Origin: Brevibacillus fortis
GTDB taxonomy: Bacteria; Bacillota; Bacilli; Brevibacillales; Brevibacillaceae
Direction of reading: 5' to 3'
DNA length: 64,000 nucleotides
Assembly: GCF_003013395.1 (NCBI RefSeq)
Contig: NZ_PXZM01000001.1
Span: 124,001 to 188,000, forward strand
In this document: one piece after another, positions 41,763 through 49,705 of the stretch
Numbering within the stretch: position 1 is the stretch's first letter
How the letters are laid out: each line of letters opens with the position of its first letter
Program-made: the position numbers and the translations under genes
Notes under the pieces: model-generated
Database searches by the model: none
Seen by the model: the letters and a program-made list of their open reading frames with translations, nothing else
Told to the model about the DNA's origin: nothing

Positions 41763-42058
41763 TTAGAATTTTTCTGTTCTTGCTAGTTTGGCTTTGTGTT
41801 TTGGACCTATTACCATGATTCTCTGTTTATCTTGAATTTTGCAAGTGGGGGTTACATAGTAATGATCTCCTTCCCAAGTCTCCGTATAAGCACCATAATC
41901 AATCCATCCCCACTCACCAGGGCCTACTGTAATGGTAGTTGACTCTTCTGTCGTCCATGTTATGGCTACCTCCTATTTCGAAGCCTGCTGTCGCTTCGAT
42001 TACACCCCAATTCCATTTGCCTGATCCAGTAACTTTACCTGAAATCGTAGTGCTATTT
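41763..42058 (-). pseudogene. 5'-truncated, frameshifted remnant of a secreted-type protein gene
   Basis: On the minus strand a frame reading STTISGKVTGSGKWNWGVIEATAGFEIGGS (ending near 41960) shifts by one base and continues as TWTTEESTTITVGPGEWGW.. to a TAA at 41763. An in-frame stop blocks extension upstream near 42060, and no start or ribosome site is seen. The repeated T-x-x-x-T and W-rich pattern resembles secreted beta-sheet proteins of Bacillus, but the family was not identified. It is a degraded gene rather than a shadow, because the protein-like pattern continues across the shift. Confidence 0.55.
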
Positions 42059-42109
42059 TACAAACAATCCACAAAAATAGCGACAATTCTCACAATGTAT
42101 TGTTAAGCA

Positions 42110-42166
42110 CAAAAAAACAGAGGCTATCCCAAAAGTAGATATTTCTACTTGAGAACTGCCTCTGTT
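42110..42166 (-). terminator. Branched intrinsic terminator of the cytochrome c gene
   Basis: On the minus strand aacagaggc (42166-42158) pairs with gcctctgtt (42124-42116), enclosing a second hairpin aagtaga/tctactt (42150-42133), then seven T. Confidence 0.8.
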
Positions 42167-42247
42167 CTTTTCATCTACTGTTGCTTTCGTCAGCAAATTA
42201 TGTGCAAACGAAAGGGACAGCCCCTTTTGGGGGTCAGCTACCGAGTC

Positions 42248-43180
42248 CTATTGTTTCTTCTTGGAGCTTTCTACTTCATACGGCACGTCCTTTGGAGCTC
42301 CTCCAGCTGGCCAGTCTTGTGCCTTTTTGGTAAAGTCCGGACGCGGCTTGGACAAAATATAGGCAGCAAGATCCGCTGCTTCTTGATCCGTTAACGACCC
42401 TTGCTTGATACCGCCCATTTCTCCCAAAGGCATATTGCGCTGAATGTAGCCAGCAGCTTTGGAAATTCGGGCCATACCTGCACCAATGTTGAAGGAGTTA
42501 TCCCCCCATAGTGCTGGTCCAGAGTTTGGACCTGTTCCTGAGCCATCAGCTGCATGACACTGCAAACACGATTTTTGAAAGAGTGCTTCTCCATTTGCCA
42601 CATTCGGTTGAGGTACGCTCTTCAAATCATTTTTCTCTATCCACGGGCGCTCTTTAATTCCTACTGGTACATCTGTCGAGATATACGTAAGATAGGCAAC
42701 CATCGCTCTCATTTCATCGCTGTTGTAAGGCAATGGCTTTCCGTTCATACTTCGTTGAAAGCAACCATTAATGCGATCCTCAATGGTAAGCACTTTGCCA
42801 GACCTTGCAATGTACTGGGGATAGACTGCTGTGACACCCGTTAAAGGGGAGGTAGCATCCATTCCGGCATTACCGTGACAGCTGGAGCAGGAGAGCTTAT
42901 TCCCTGTGTATTCAGGGATCGCAGTGCTTGTTTCATTCATTAACTTGTGTCCATACTTAATCGATTCTCCCAATGGCCCCTCTGGCACTTTGTCCAGACT
43001 AGGCGGGGTGTAGGTATCTAGATTGATAGCTCCAGTTGCCGCACTCGCTGTTTTATCATTAGCCTCTCTCCCAGTTGAGGTGGGTTGCGCGGTCGGCTGG
43101 GTTGCGCAGCCTGCAAAGACCAGTATCGCCATTACTACCATGGACAGCTTCTTCCAGGCTGTCTTCTCTTTTTTGATCAT
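42248..43180 (-). CDS. Dihaem cytochrome c lipoprotein, TsdA-like thiosulfate dehydrogenase family
   Basis: The protein has 310 residues from the ATG at 43180, eight bases after GGAGGAG. A lipobox (VFAGC, Cys25) shows an outer-face membrane lipoprotein. Two haem c sites are present: CSSCH (98-102) and CLQCH (205-209). Between them is INGCFQRSMNGKPL, with Cys140; in TsdA-type enzymes a Cys in this NGC..RSMNG segment serves as an axial haem ligand at the active site. TsdA joins two thiosulfates to tetrathionate or runs the reverse reaction. Identity is by pattern only. A sigma-54 promoter (43225-43241) and upstream sites (43305-43341) lie before it, next to an enhancer-binding regulator. Confidence 0.8.
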   Translation of the reverse strand: MIKKEKTAWKKLSMVVMAILVFAGCATQPTAQPTSTGREANDKTASAATGAINLDTYTPPSLDKVPEGPLGESIKYGHKLMNETSTAIPEYTGNKLSCSSCHGNAGMDATSPLTGVTAVYPQYIARSGKVLTIEDRINGCFQRSMNGKPLPYNSDEMRAMVAYLTYISTDVPVGIKERPWIEKNDLKSVPQPNVANGEALFQKSCLQCHAADGSGTGPNSGPALWGDNSFNIGAGMARISKAAGYIQRNMPLGEMGGIKQGSLTDQEAADLAAYILSKPRPDFTKKAQDWPAGGAPKDVPYEVESSKKKQ

Positions 43181-43224
43181 ATGTCTCACTCCTCCATGTT
43201 GGTCGTGCATTCACTACATGAGAG

Positions 43225-43241
43225 TAGCAAGAGGCGTGCCA
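43225..43241 (-). promoter_or_regulatory. Sigma-54 (-24/-12) promoter of the TsdA-like cytochrome gene
   Basis: The minus strand reads TGGCAC-GCCTC-TTGCTA, a full match to the consensus TGGCACRNNNYTTGCW. It lies 45 bases upstream of the cytochrome ATG and so gives a short leader ending at the GGAGGAG. Confidence 0.85.
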
Positions 43242-43304
43242 TACCATAGAAGCAGGAAAATGAACGACTTGGCGCTTCCTGGCAGCAAGAAAAAGAAAAG
43301 ACCA

Positions 43305-43341
43305 TGCCAAAATGTCATGGTCCATACGCGCCAAAATGTCA
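43305..43341 (-). promoter_or_regulatory. Two upstream activator-like sites for the sigma-54 promoter
   Basis: The sequence TGCCAAAATGTCA (43305-43317) recurs as CGCCAAAATGTCA (43329-43341), 24 bp apart. Each is an imperfect inverted repeat (TGnCA..TGNCA). They lie about 65-100 bp upstream of the promoter, the usual place for NtrC-type enhancer sites. The second overlaps the end of the regulator gene. Confidence 0.6.
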
Positions 43342-44721
43342 CGGTCGCAGCTTGTACTCTTCGATTTTTCGATATAGATTACGTACGCTGATCCCCAGCT
43401 TCTCAGCTGTCTTGGTCTTGTTCCATTGCAGCACGTGCAGCACATGCTTGATATGTTCTCGCTCTACATTTTTCAGTAAAAATTCCTCTTCCTCCCCAGT
43501 GTCTGCTGATGAAATGAGCTTCCTGTCCGACGGGATGTGAGGTACTGGCTGTTCGTGAGGAAAGAGATCCTTGTCGTCAATTTCCTCTCCTTTTGCCAAA
43601 ACGACAGCACGTTCGATCATATGAGCCAACTCCCGAACATTGCCGGGGAATGAGTAGGCGCAAAGGGCTGCTTGCGCTTTCACAGAAAGCGGTTTGACTG
43701 GATACTTGCGCTTGAGTCGATTCAAAAAGAACGCCGACAGCGGTAAAATGTCCTCTTTTCTCCGGGTGAGAGGTGGAATCGTTATATCCATGACATGCAG
43801 CCGGAAATAAAGATCGGATCGAAACGTTCCTTCCTCCACTTTCTTCTCCAGATCGGCATTGGTAGCAGCAATGATACGGACATCCACCTTGTGCAGAATC
43901 GGGCTCCCTATTCGGCGAAATTCGCCGGTCTCCAGAAAACGGAGCAGCTTGACCTGCAAAGGAAACGGCAAGTCCCCTACTTCATCCAAAAATAGCGTCC
44001 CTAGATGGGCAAGCTCTACCAGTCCCTTTTTCTGAGCAGTTGCGCCTGTAAAAGCTCCCTTTTCGTGCCCGAACAGTTCGCTTTCCAGCATCGTTTCAGG
44101 TATTGCACCCAGATTGATCGGTACGAATGCTTCTGTGGCTCGCTCACTACATTCATAAATGAGTCGCGCGATGACATCCTTCCCTGTCCCACTTTCCCCT
44201 TTCAAGAGAACGAGAAAATCCGTACTGGCTACCCGCTTGGCAGTTGCCAGGACCTCTTTTACCTTCGGACTTTCCGCAACGATTTGAAACGTCGTTTTCC
44301 CGTTTGTCGATAGAGCTTCTCTCAACTGTTGGTTTTCCTCGGTCAACTGCTGTTTTTCCACGGCCTTGGAAATCAAAGCCTCCAATTCATTAAGATTGTA
44401 AGGTTTTGTCAAATAATCATAAGCGCCGCGTTTCATCGCTTCAATTGCTGTTTCGATTGTTCCGTGTCCCGTCACAACAATGATTTGAATGGCAGGAGAG
44501 GTTTCCTTGCACCATTGCAGAAAGGAGAGACCGTCCATCCCGGGCATTCTCAAATCAAGCAGAATGACGTGAATGGTTTCGCTCGTGACTAGCATCTGTG
44601 CGGTGATTCCGTCAGGTGCTTCCAACGTGGTATATCCCTTTCTCTGTAAGCGACTCGTTAATAGATGGCGGAAATCTGCTTCGTCATCAACGATGAGTAT
44701 ATGAATGTCATCGTGCTTCAC
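43339..44721 (-). CDS. NtrC-family sigma-54-dependent response regulator
   Basis: The 460-residue protein has all three NtrC-type domains. The receiver domain (residues ~8-120) contains DDEAD, the phosphoacceptor Asp in LLDLRMPGMDG near residue 54 and Lys in LTKPYN near residue 104. The AAA+ domain (residues ~140-380) has GESGTGKD (Walker A), the sigma-54-contacting GAFTGA near residue 220 and GTLFLDEVGDLP (Walker B). The end has a Fis-type HTH (HVLQWNKTKTAEKLGISVRNLYRKIEEY). It is phosphorylated by the kinase encoded just upstream, and its most likely target is the cytochrome gene downstream with the sigma-54 promoter. The start is GTG and overlaps the kinase stop by 14 bases. Confidence 0.9.
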   Translation of the reverse strand: MKHDDIHILIVDDEADFRHLLTSRLQRKGYTTLEAPDGITAQMLVTSETIHVILLDLRMPGMDGLSFLQWCKETSPAIQIIVVTGHGTIETAIEAMKRGAYDYLTKPYNLNELEALISKAVEKQQLTEENQQLREALSTNGKTTFQIVAESPKVKEVLATAKRVASTDFLVLLKGESGTGKDVIARLIYECSERATEAFVPINLGAIPETMLESELFGHEKGAFTGATAQKKGLVELAHLGTLFLDEVGDLPFPLQVKLLRFLETGEFRRIGSPILHKVDVRIIAATNADLEKKVEEGTFRSDLYFRLHVMDITIPPLTRRKEDILPLSAFFLNRLKRKYPVKPLSVKAQAALCAYSFPGNVRELAHMIERAVVLAKGEEIDDKDLFPHEQPVPHIPSDRKLISSADTGEEEEFLLKNVEREHIKHVLHVLQWNKTKTAEKLGISVRNLYRKIEEYKLRP

Positions 44722-46912
44722 CGTTCATTTCCCCCTTTGCCAACGGCAGAATGACTGTAACCGTTGTGCCTTTGTTTGGCGTACTTTCGATATGGATTTC
44801 TCCGCCTAAATTCGTAACAATCCCGTAGCAGACTGACAACCCAAGACCCGTCCCTTTTCCAGGAGGCTTGGTTGTATAAAAGGGCTCCAACACATGTGGC
44901 AAATCTGCTGCAGGTATTCCGCATCCATCATCTCTAATCCAAAGACAGATTCTATCATTCGATGGAGAATCAGTCGCGATCTCAATATTTCCTCGCTCCT
45001 GGGTCGCGTACAGCGCATTGGTTAACAAATTGAGCAAGATCTGCTGAAGTTGTCCAGGCGTAGCCAGAAGAAACGGAACAGAGGCCAACAGGGACTGCTT
45101 CACCGTTACCTGTTTTACACGTATTTCATGAGACAGAAGAATGAGAGTGTCTGAAAGTACTTGATGAATATTTACTTTTTCTACGGTAAGTGGTGATTTC
45201 CGCGAAAAGTGCAGCAATCCGGTCGTGATTTCCTTGCAGCGGTGAATTTGTTTGTCCATCGTGTCCAAGTACTGAGTAAGCTCCCCTGCGTCCTGTAAAT
45301 CCCGAATATCCTCGTCCACTAGACGGTCTCGCAAGTCTTGTCCATACAACGACAGAATGCCTAATGGATTGTTGATTTCATGGGCGATGCCCGACGCCAA
45401 GAGTCCAATGGCAGCGAGCTTGTCTGCCTGTGCGATTGCGGCTTCCAGCTCTCGTTTCTCCGTGATGTCCTCGATGACCTCCAGAAAAGCAGACGACTCT
45501 TTCTCCGGATGCAGAGGGAAAACCTGATGTCGATAAAATCGGACACGTCCATTCTGATCGACTCTGGAGGAAATAAGGTCGGTCTGCTTTTTGTTCACCA
45601 TTTGTCGCGTTCGGAGCATGCAACTGCTGCATGAGCTGAATTGCTGCCCCATCGTCTGATGGCAGTCTCTCCCCAGGAGATTAGACGCATCCTGGAACCA
45701 CGCTGACGCCGTCTGGTTAATCCAGCGAATGCGAAAGGATTCATCTACGAGAATCAACCCCATCCCCATGCCACTGACGACGAGATCAAGCCGTTTTTTT
45801 TCTTCGAGAAGCTGATTGGTCTTCATCTCCAGACTTTGTGCCATGTCATTACAGGACGCTGCTAACCTGCCAATTTCATCTGTGGTCGTCACTGGTATTC
45901 GTACGGACAAGTCGCCACCTGCGATTTTTTGCACAGCGGATTCAATCTTTTCCATTAACCGACTAAACGAGACAGAAAACACAATGCTAATTCCCAAAAC
46001 GATAAGTGCGATGAATAAAGTCGTAAGCAGCAGAGATTGCTCCAATTTTGAAAAGGCAGCAAACGCCGTTTGGCTCGACTGTTCCAGCATTATGACCCAA
46101 TGTGTAACAGGAGAGCGCATGGCATAGTTGACCATGACATCTCCATTTGAAGCTTGATACGTGCGGATAACAGGCTTGTCTGTTCGCTCTGGTAGTGTCC
46201 AGGGGGGTGGAACCTCTTGTTCATAATAGGTCAAAGAGCCATCAGAAGGCTTGCCCAGCATAAACGGATCGGCAAACCTATCGCTTATACCATCCGTGAC
46301 AAACAAATAGGCCTCGTTTTCGTATCGAGCTCGCAGTGTCACTTGTTCGAGTAACTGTTTTACATTGAGCTTGGCGTACATGCCACCTTTTACACCTTTG
46401 GCAGATACATGAGGGATCGCGACCGTTACCAGCAGCTTACCTTCCAATGATCGGACAATGCTTCCGATGTATGGTTTTCCCGACTGGATAGTGGGAAGAA
46501 GTTGGTTCTCCCGCTCCCTCGGTGTGTCCTGCCTTTGGTGTTTCCAGCGATTCAGCAAATACTGCGGCTCTCCATCCTGATTAAAAAGCGCGACTTCCTC
46601 CATGTAAGGCGAGGTTTTCAATAACGTATTCATCAAGAAATAAGCATCCTCATCACTAGGGCGCTCATTGAGAAAACGCTGCTGAACGACTTGCATGGAT
46701 TGGGAAGTATGTAAAAAAAGCATCTCTAACTGCGCCAACGTATTTTCCACGTAGATCTGATTGGCTCTGTCTACCTCTTCTCGAACCTTTTCTTTACTGG
46801 TATGCAAATTGATATAACCCAGAATCAGAAAAGGGATGATGGACATGCATAGCCCAAATAGGAGCATTTTTGTCTTGAGTCGATTGATGCGCGGTATGAT
46901 GCTCCTCCTCAT
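44708..46912 (-). CDS. Membrane sensor histidine kinase with HAMP and Cys-bearing PAS domains
   Basis: The protein has 734 residues from the ATG at 46912, whose ATGA overlaps the stop of the binding-protein gene. It has an N-terminal TM (residues ~12-34), a large extracytoplasmic dCache-like sensor, a second TM (~297-318), HAMP, then a PAS domain with GRDCHQTMGQQFSSCSSCM (three cysteines). HisKA carries HEINNPLG (H near residue 525), then an N-box LLNLLTNALYAT, G1 DDGCGIP and G2 GKGTGLGLS. The order with NtrC-type regulator and binding protein suggests it reads a ligand bound by that protein. The PAS Cys cluster could add a redox input. Confidence 0.9.
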   Translation of the reverse strand: MRRSIIPRINRLKTKMLLFGLCMSIIPFLILGYINLHTSKEKVREEVDRANQIYVENTLAQLEMLFLHTSQSMQVVQQRFLNERPSDEDAYFLMNTLLKTSPYMEEVALFNQDGEPQYLLNRWKHQRQDTPRERENQLLPTIQSGKPYIGSIVRSLEGKLLVTVAIPHVSAKGVKGGMYAKLNVKQLLEQVTLRARYENEAYLFVTDGISDRFADPFMLGKPSDGSLTYYEQEVPPPWTLPERTDKPVIRTYQASNGDVMVNYAMRSPVTHWVIMLEQSSQTAFAAFSKLEQSLLLTTLFIALIVLGISIVFSVSFSRLMEKIESAVQKIAGGDLSVRIPVTTTDEIGRLAASCNDMAQSLEMKTNQLLEEKKRLDLVVSGMGMGLILVDESFRIRWINQTASAWFQDASNLLGRDCHQTMGQQFSSCSSCMLRTRQMVNKKQTDLISSRVDQNGRVRFYRHQVFPLHPEKESSAFLEVIEDITEKRELEAAIAQADKLAAIGLLASGIAHEINNPLGILSLYGQDLRDRLVDEDIRDLQDAGELTQYLDTMDKQIHRCKEITTGLLHFSRKSPLTVEKVNIHQVLSDTLILLSHEIRVKQVTVKQSLLASVPFLLATPGQLQQILLNLLTNALYATQERGNIEIATDSPSNDRICLWIRDDGCGIPAADLPHVLEPFYTTKPPGKGTGLGLSVCYGIVTNLGGEIHIESTPNKGTTVTVILPLAKGEMNGEAR

Positions 46913-47904
46913 TTGTTCTTCACTCCATACCATTCTTGTGCCAGTGACCATTGTTGGTCTGTTACGGTAATCGGAAGCTTGGACAGGGAAGAAGCATTGA
47001 CAGCTAACCGCACGTCATCCGGCCATTCGATTGACAGAGTTGTAGGAGGAACTCCATCCAACACCCGAGCCACCATATGAGCAGCCTGCATGCCTTGAGC
47101 ATGAAAGGAAACGCCGTAAGCGGCATACAAACCTGCTTTCACCTGCTCGGGGTAAGAACCCATGACAAACAATTGCTTCTCGATCAAAAGAGGCATGCAA
47201 TCGGTAATCGCGTCTTCCAGAACATAGCTGGGTAAAGGAAGCATGGCGTCGTATTCTCCTGGAGAGAGCTCACTGAGCAACTGCTCTAAGTCTCTAGGGG
47301 AAGAAACCTGCTTCACCTGCAAGCGAATTCCCAGCAAGGCAGCAGCTGAGCCCGCTTCTACGATGGCTTGCTCCGTCGTAGGAGCATGAGAATCGGCAAT
47401 GATCAGAATGCGCTTGGCATCAGGCAATAACCGAGTTGTCAGCTCCAATCTTTTCCCAATTACATTCATTTGGCCATTGCTGATTCCACACGTAACCGTT
47501 CCCTCGGTCTCAACAAGTGGTAGTTCTACCAGTGAGGCGACACCAATAAAAACAATGGGAACCGTCGTTGTCGCCTTTTGAGTCAAAAAGGTCTCGTGCG
47601 CCCCTGTCGTTACGATTACATCTGGCTTTTTTGAAATCAATTCTTGGACAAGGGAGTGCTCCTCTTCAAGAGTCTGAACCGCATTCAGATAAACTGGCAC
47701 ATACTGAACTCGTGCTCCTTCACCGAGACCTAACGATTGTAATCCCGCCTTTAATCCCGCTACTTTATCTTTTCTATCCTCATTGGCAATCACCATTCCG
47801 ATCGTGTAAAGATCGACGTCCTGTTTTTGCTGACTACTGGACCAATCGAGCAGAGTTCCTGCCACTACCAAGATGAGAAAGAGGATTTTCCCTTTTTTCT
47901 TCAT
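46909..47904 (-). CDS. ABC-type substrate-binding protein (TrpX/DUF534-like), likely co-sensor
   Basis: The protein has 331 residues from the ATG at 47904. An N-terminal hydrophobic segment (ILFLILVVAGTLLDW) acts as a signal or anchor. The mature part has the two-lobe binding-protein fold of the ABC_sub_bind (DUF534/TrpX) family: YTIGMVIANEDRKDKVAGLKAGL, KPDVIVTTGAHETFLTQKATT and VPIVFIGVASLVELPLV. No permease or ATPase gene is present, so it probably presents a ligand to the adjacent kinase rather than feeding a transporter. Its last bases overlap the kinase ATG. No strong promoter was recognised upstream; TTGACT near 47978 is a weak candidate. Confidence 0.8.
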   Translation of the reverse strand: MKKKGKILFLILVVAGTLLDWSSSQQKQDVDLYTIGMVIANEDRKDKVAGLKAGLQSLGLGEGARVQYVPVYLNAVQTLEEEHSLVQELISKKPDVIVTTGAHETFLTQKATTTVPIVFIGVASLVELPLVETEGTVTCGISNGQMNVIGKRLELTTRLLPDAKRILIIADSHAPTTEQAIVEAGSAAALLGIRLQVKQVSSPRDLEQLLSELSPGEYDAMLPLPSYVLEDAITDCMPLLIEKQLFVMGSYPEQVKAGLYAAYGVSFHAQGMQAAHMVARVLDGVPPTTLSIEWPDDVRLAVNASSLSKLPITVTDQQWSLAQEWYGVKNK

Positions 47905-48066
47905 AGCTATCACATCCAACTTTCATCATAGCGGCAAATGATAACAGAGAATGTGAATATTTTACAAACCTTAGTCAATGAATGCTGATAAGCCCAAATA
48001 ATATGTTTTTCATATTAACTATGATAATTTTATATATTATTCATATTTATCATGTTCCTTCACGAT

Positions 48067-48095
48067 AAAAAGCGACAGCAGTGCGCTGTCGCTTT
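48067..48095 (-). terminator. Intrinsic terminator of the AT-rich unknown gene
   Basis: agcgacagc (48071-48079) pairs with gctgtcgct (48085-48093), and the minus strand runs into TTTTT. Confidence 0.8.
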
Positions 48096-48126
48096 CTATT
48101 CAGTAATATTATTTGCTCTAAAATGA

Positions 48127-48771
48127 TCAATCAGTTAATGAGCGCAAATATATTCCCTCAGTAGTACAAATCCTTTGGAGTAGCTCCGTGTATTTATCAT
48201 CATCAGAATACAAAGGTAACGTAAAATCAAAATTTGACCATACACAAATCTTCATATCTTCAAATATAAACACGGTAGAGACTTTCTCACGAAGCCCTAA
48301 TTCAAGGAATAATTCAAAATCATGTAGATTAATTATTCTCATGCTCTTACTACCAGATGCTTTCAATTGTGAATAAATTTCTTTAACCCTTATTTTTTTA
48401 CTCTCACTATCTAGAGCATCTGCTGCCATTTCCACGTTTACATTAGGTAATGATGTTTCAATCCAAACTGAATTGTACGCCCAAAGTTTACGGAATACCT
48501 GTTTAAATTTCTCTTCTTCTCTTAGATAGGATTGAATTAGGGTAGGATTATCATCTGTCATATCAAAAAAGATATTTACCTGTTCAAAAACAGTTTGATT
48601 TTTTATTTGCAAAGGGAATCTATCCAGATTAAAACTTTTTTGCGGGAAACGTTCCGCCACAAAATGACTATGTTCTAAGAGAGCCGTATCACACTCTATA
48701 TCTTGTTCCATATCCTCTGAAGGAGACCATTTCTTTCCCCATATACCCTCAACTATCTTAGTGATATTCAT
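48127..48771 (-). CDS. Hypothetical protein, AT-rich, 214 residues
   Basis: No family was recognised. The protein is acidic and soluble, without signal peptide or membrane segment. It starts at the ATG at 48771, seven bases after GAGGAGG. Residues of note are an N-terminal EGIWGKKWSPSED, a middle rich in aromatic and Asn residues (NVEMAADALDSESKKIR) and a C-terminal KICVWSNFDFTLPLYSDDDKY. The base composition is clearly more AT-rich than its neighbours, which suggests transfer or low selection. Such stand-alone AT-rich genes are often immunity or regulatory accessories; this is a guess. The terminator follows at 48067-48095. Confidence 0.6.
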   Translation of the reverse strand: MNITKIVEGIWGKKWSPSEDMEQDIECDTALLEHSHFVAERFPQKSFNLDRFPLQIKNQTVFEQVNIFFDMTDDNPTLIQSYLREEEKFKQVFRKLWAYNSVWIETSLPNVNVEMAADALDSESKKIRVKEIYSQLKASGSKSMRIINLHDFELFLELGLREKVSTVFIFEDMKICVWSNFDFTLPLYSDDDKYTELLQRICTTEGIYLRSLTD

Positions 48772-48868
48772 CAAATTTCCTCCTCAAGCTTATGAGACTT
48801 ATTACCCCTATCTTTTTGAATACTCCAACCGGTCAGATTAGTGTTGACAATCCATGCTGGGTGCACAC

Positions 48869-48900
48869 AAAAAAAAGCGACAGCATCGCGCTGCCGCTTT
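48869..48900 (-). terminator. Intrinsic terminator of yunB
   Basis: agcgacagc (48876-48884) pairs with gctgccgct (48890-48898) with one wobble, and the minus strand runs into eight T. Confidence 0.8.
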
Positions 48901-48914
48901 TTCCTATTCAGCGA

Positions 48915-49631
48915 TTAAGGAGTGCTGGTCGGTGTATCCCCAGGGGCACGCGGCACATCCGGCTTGCCTTCCGGGTTGTTGTACAAATACTGCGGCACAT
49001 CGCCAATGATCAAGGAATGAGTGATCGGAATTTTCGTCGTGACCGTCTGCTCCTCAGTCGCAAAAGGGATGACGATGCGCAAATCGACCTCTACGAAAAT
49101 ATAAACTGTCGCCAGCACCATATTGATGCCTGCTTCCTTCAGCTCTGTCTCCAGCTTGGTCTTGACCGAGCCAATGGGCACGAAGGTCACAGGCAAATTC
49201 GGCCCCATCGATGCCAAAAAGGAATTCCCGGTAGCCAGACCAAGCGGGATCGTGCGGTCTACTTTTTCTTGCTCGAATTCTTGGAGCTTGTTCTGGACTC
49301 TCGCTGTTGTTTCGCCCACGATTCTTGCATATTCCTTGAAGTTGAACTGATACGCCTGAATCTGCCCCTCGTTGTTCTTCTCGATTTTGACAATCTGGTT
49401 AAAGTCGACGCCTTGCTGCGAAATCCGCTTGGTTACGGCATCGGTTATCGCTTCTTTCGCTAACTGTTCGGTTTTTTGCGTCGCCAGGATCAAGAGAGTA
49501 GGCTCCAATCGATTTTGCAAAAATACAAGTGTCTGTATCGTCAAAACAAAAAAGATAACCAACGCGATCAAAAACGCTTTCGTACGTGAAAGCGGGTTTC
49601 TCCAACGCCGACGGGGTCGAAATACGGCCAA
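48915..49631 (-). CDS. yunB: YunB sporulation protein
   Basis: The protein has 238 residues from a TTG at 49631, eight bases after GGGAGG. A single N-terminal TM (TKAFLIALVIFFVLTIQTLVFL, residues ~18-40) is followed by an extracytoplasmic domain with KEAITDAVTKRISQQGVDFNQIV and GNSFLASMGPNLPVTFVPIGSVKTKLETELKEAGINMVLATVYIFV, the YunB family. YunB is required for efficient sporulation in B. subtilis and is thought to lie in the spore membranes. In this window it is separated from yunC-F by about nine kilobases of accessory genes. Confidence 0.88.
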   Translation of the reverse strand: MAVFRPRRRWRNPLSRTKAFLIALVIFFVLTIQTLVFLQNRLEPTLLILATQKTEQLAKEAITDAVTKRISQQGVDFNQIVKIEKNNEGQIQAYQFNFKEYARIVGETTARVQNKLQEFEQEKVDRTIPLGLATGNSFLASMGPNLPVTFVPIGSVKTKLETELKEAGINMVLATVYIFVEVDLRIVIPFATEEQTVTTKIPITHSLIIGDVPQYLYNNPEGKPDVPRAPGDTPTSTP

Positions 49632-49705
49632 TCCCGACACCTCCCAACTGGTACATCCTATGGTTAGAAGGTGGAAAAAAGACTACGTGTATCGGGAGGC
49701 AGATT

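Larger units (their letters stand above)
41741..42247. other. Intergenic region with a gene remnant upstream of the lipoprotein gene
   Basis: Over 500 bases without an intact gene. It contains the degraded ORF of 41763-42058 and the terminator of the cytochrome gene (42110-42166). The sequence between 42175 and 42247 shows nothing identified. Confidence 0.6.

Noticed and set aside
42120-42224. Possible insertion-sequence ends (gaggctatccc and gggacagcccc as inverted repeats)
   Set aside because: The left half is the stem of a well-formed terminator, the match of the two ends is imperfect and no transposase remains are seen.
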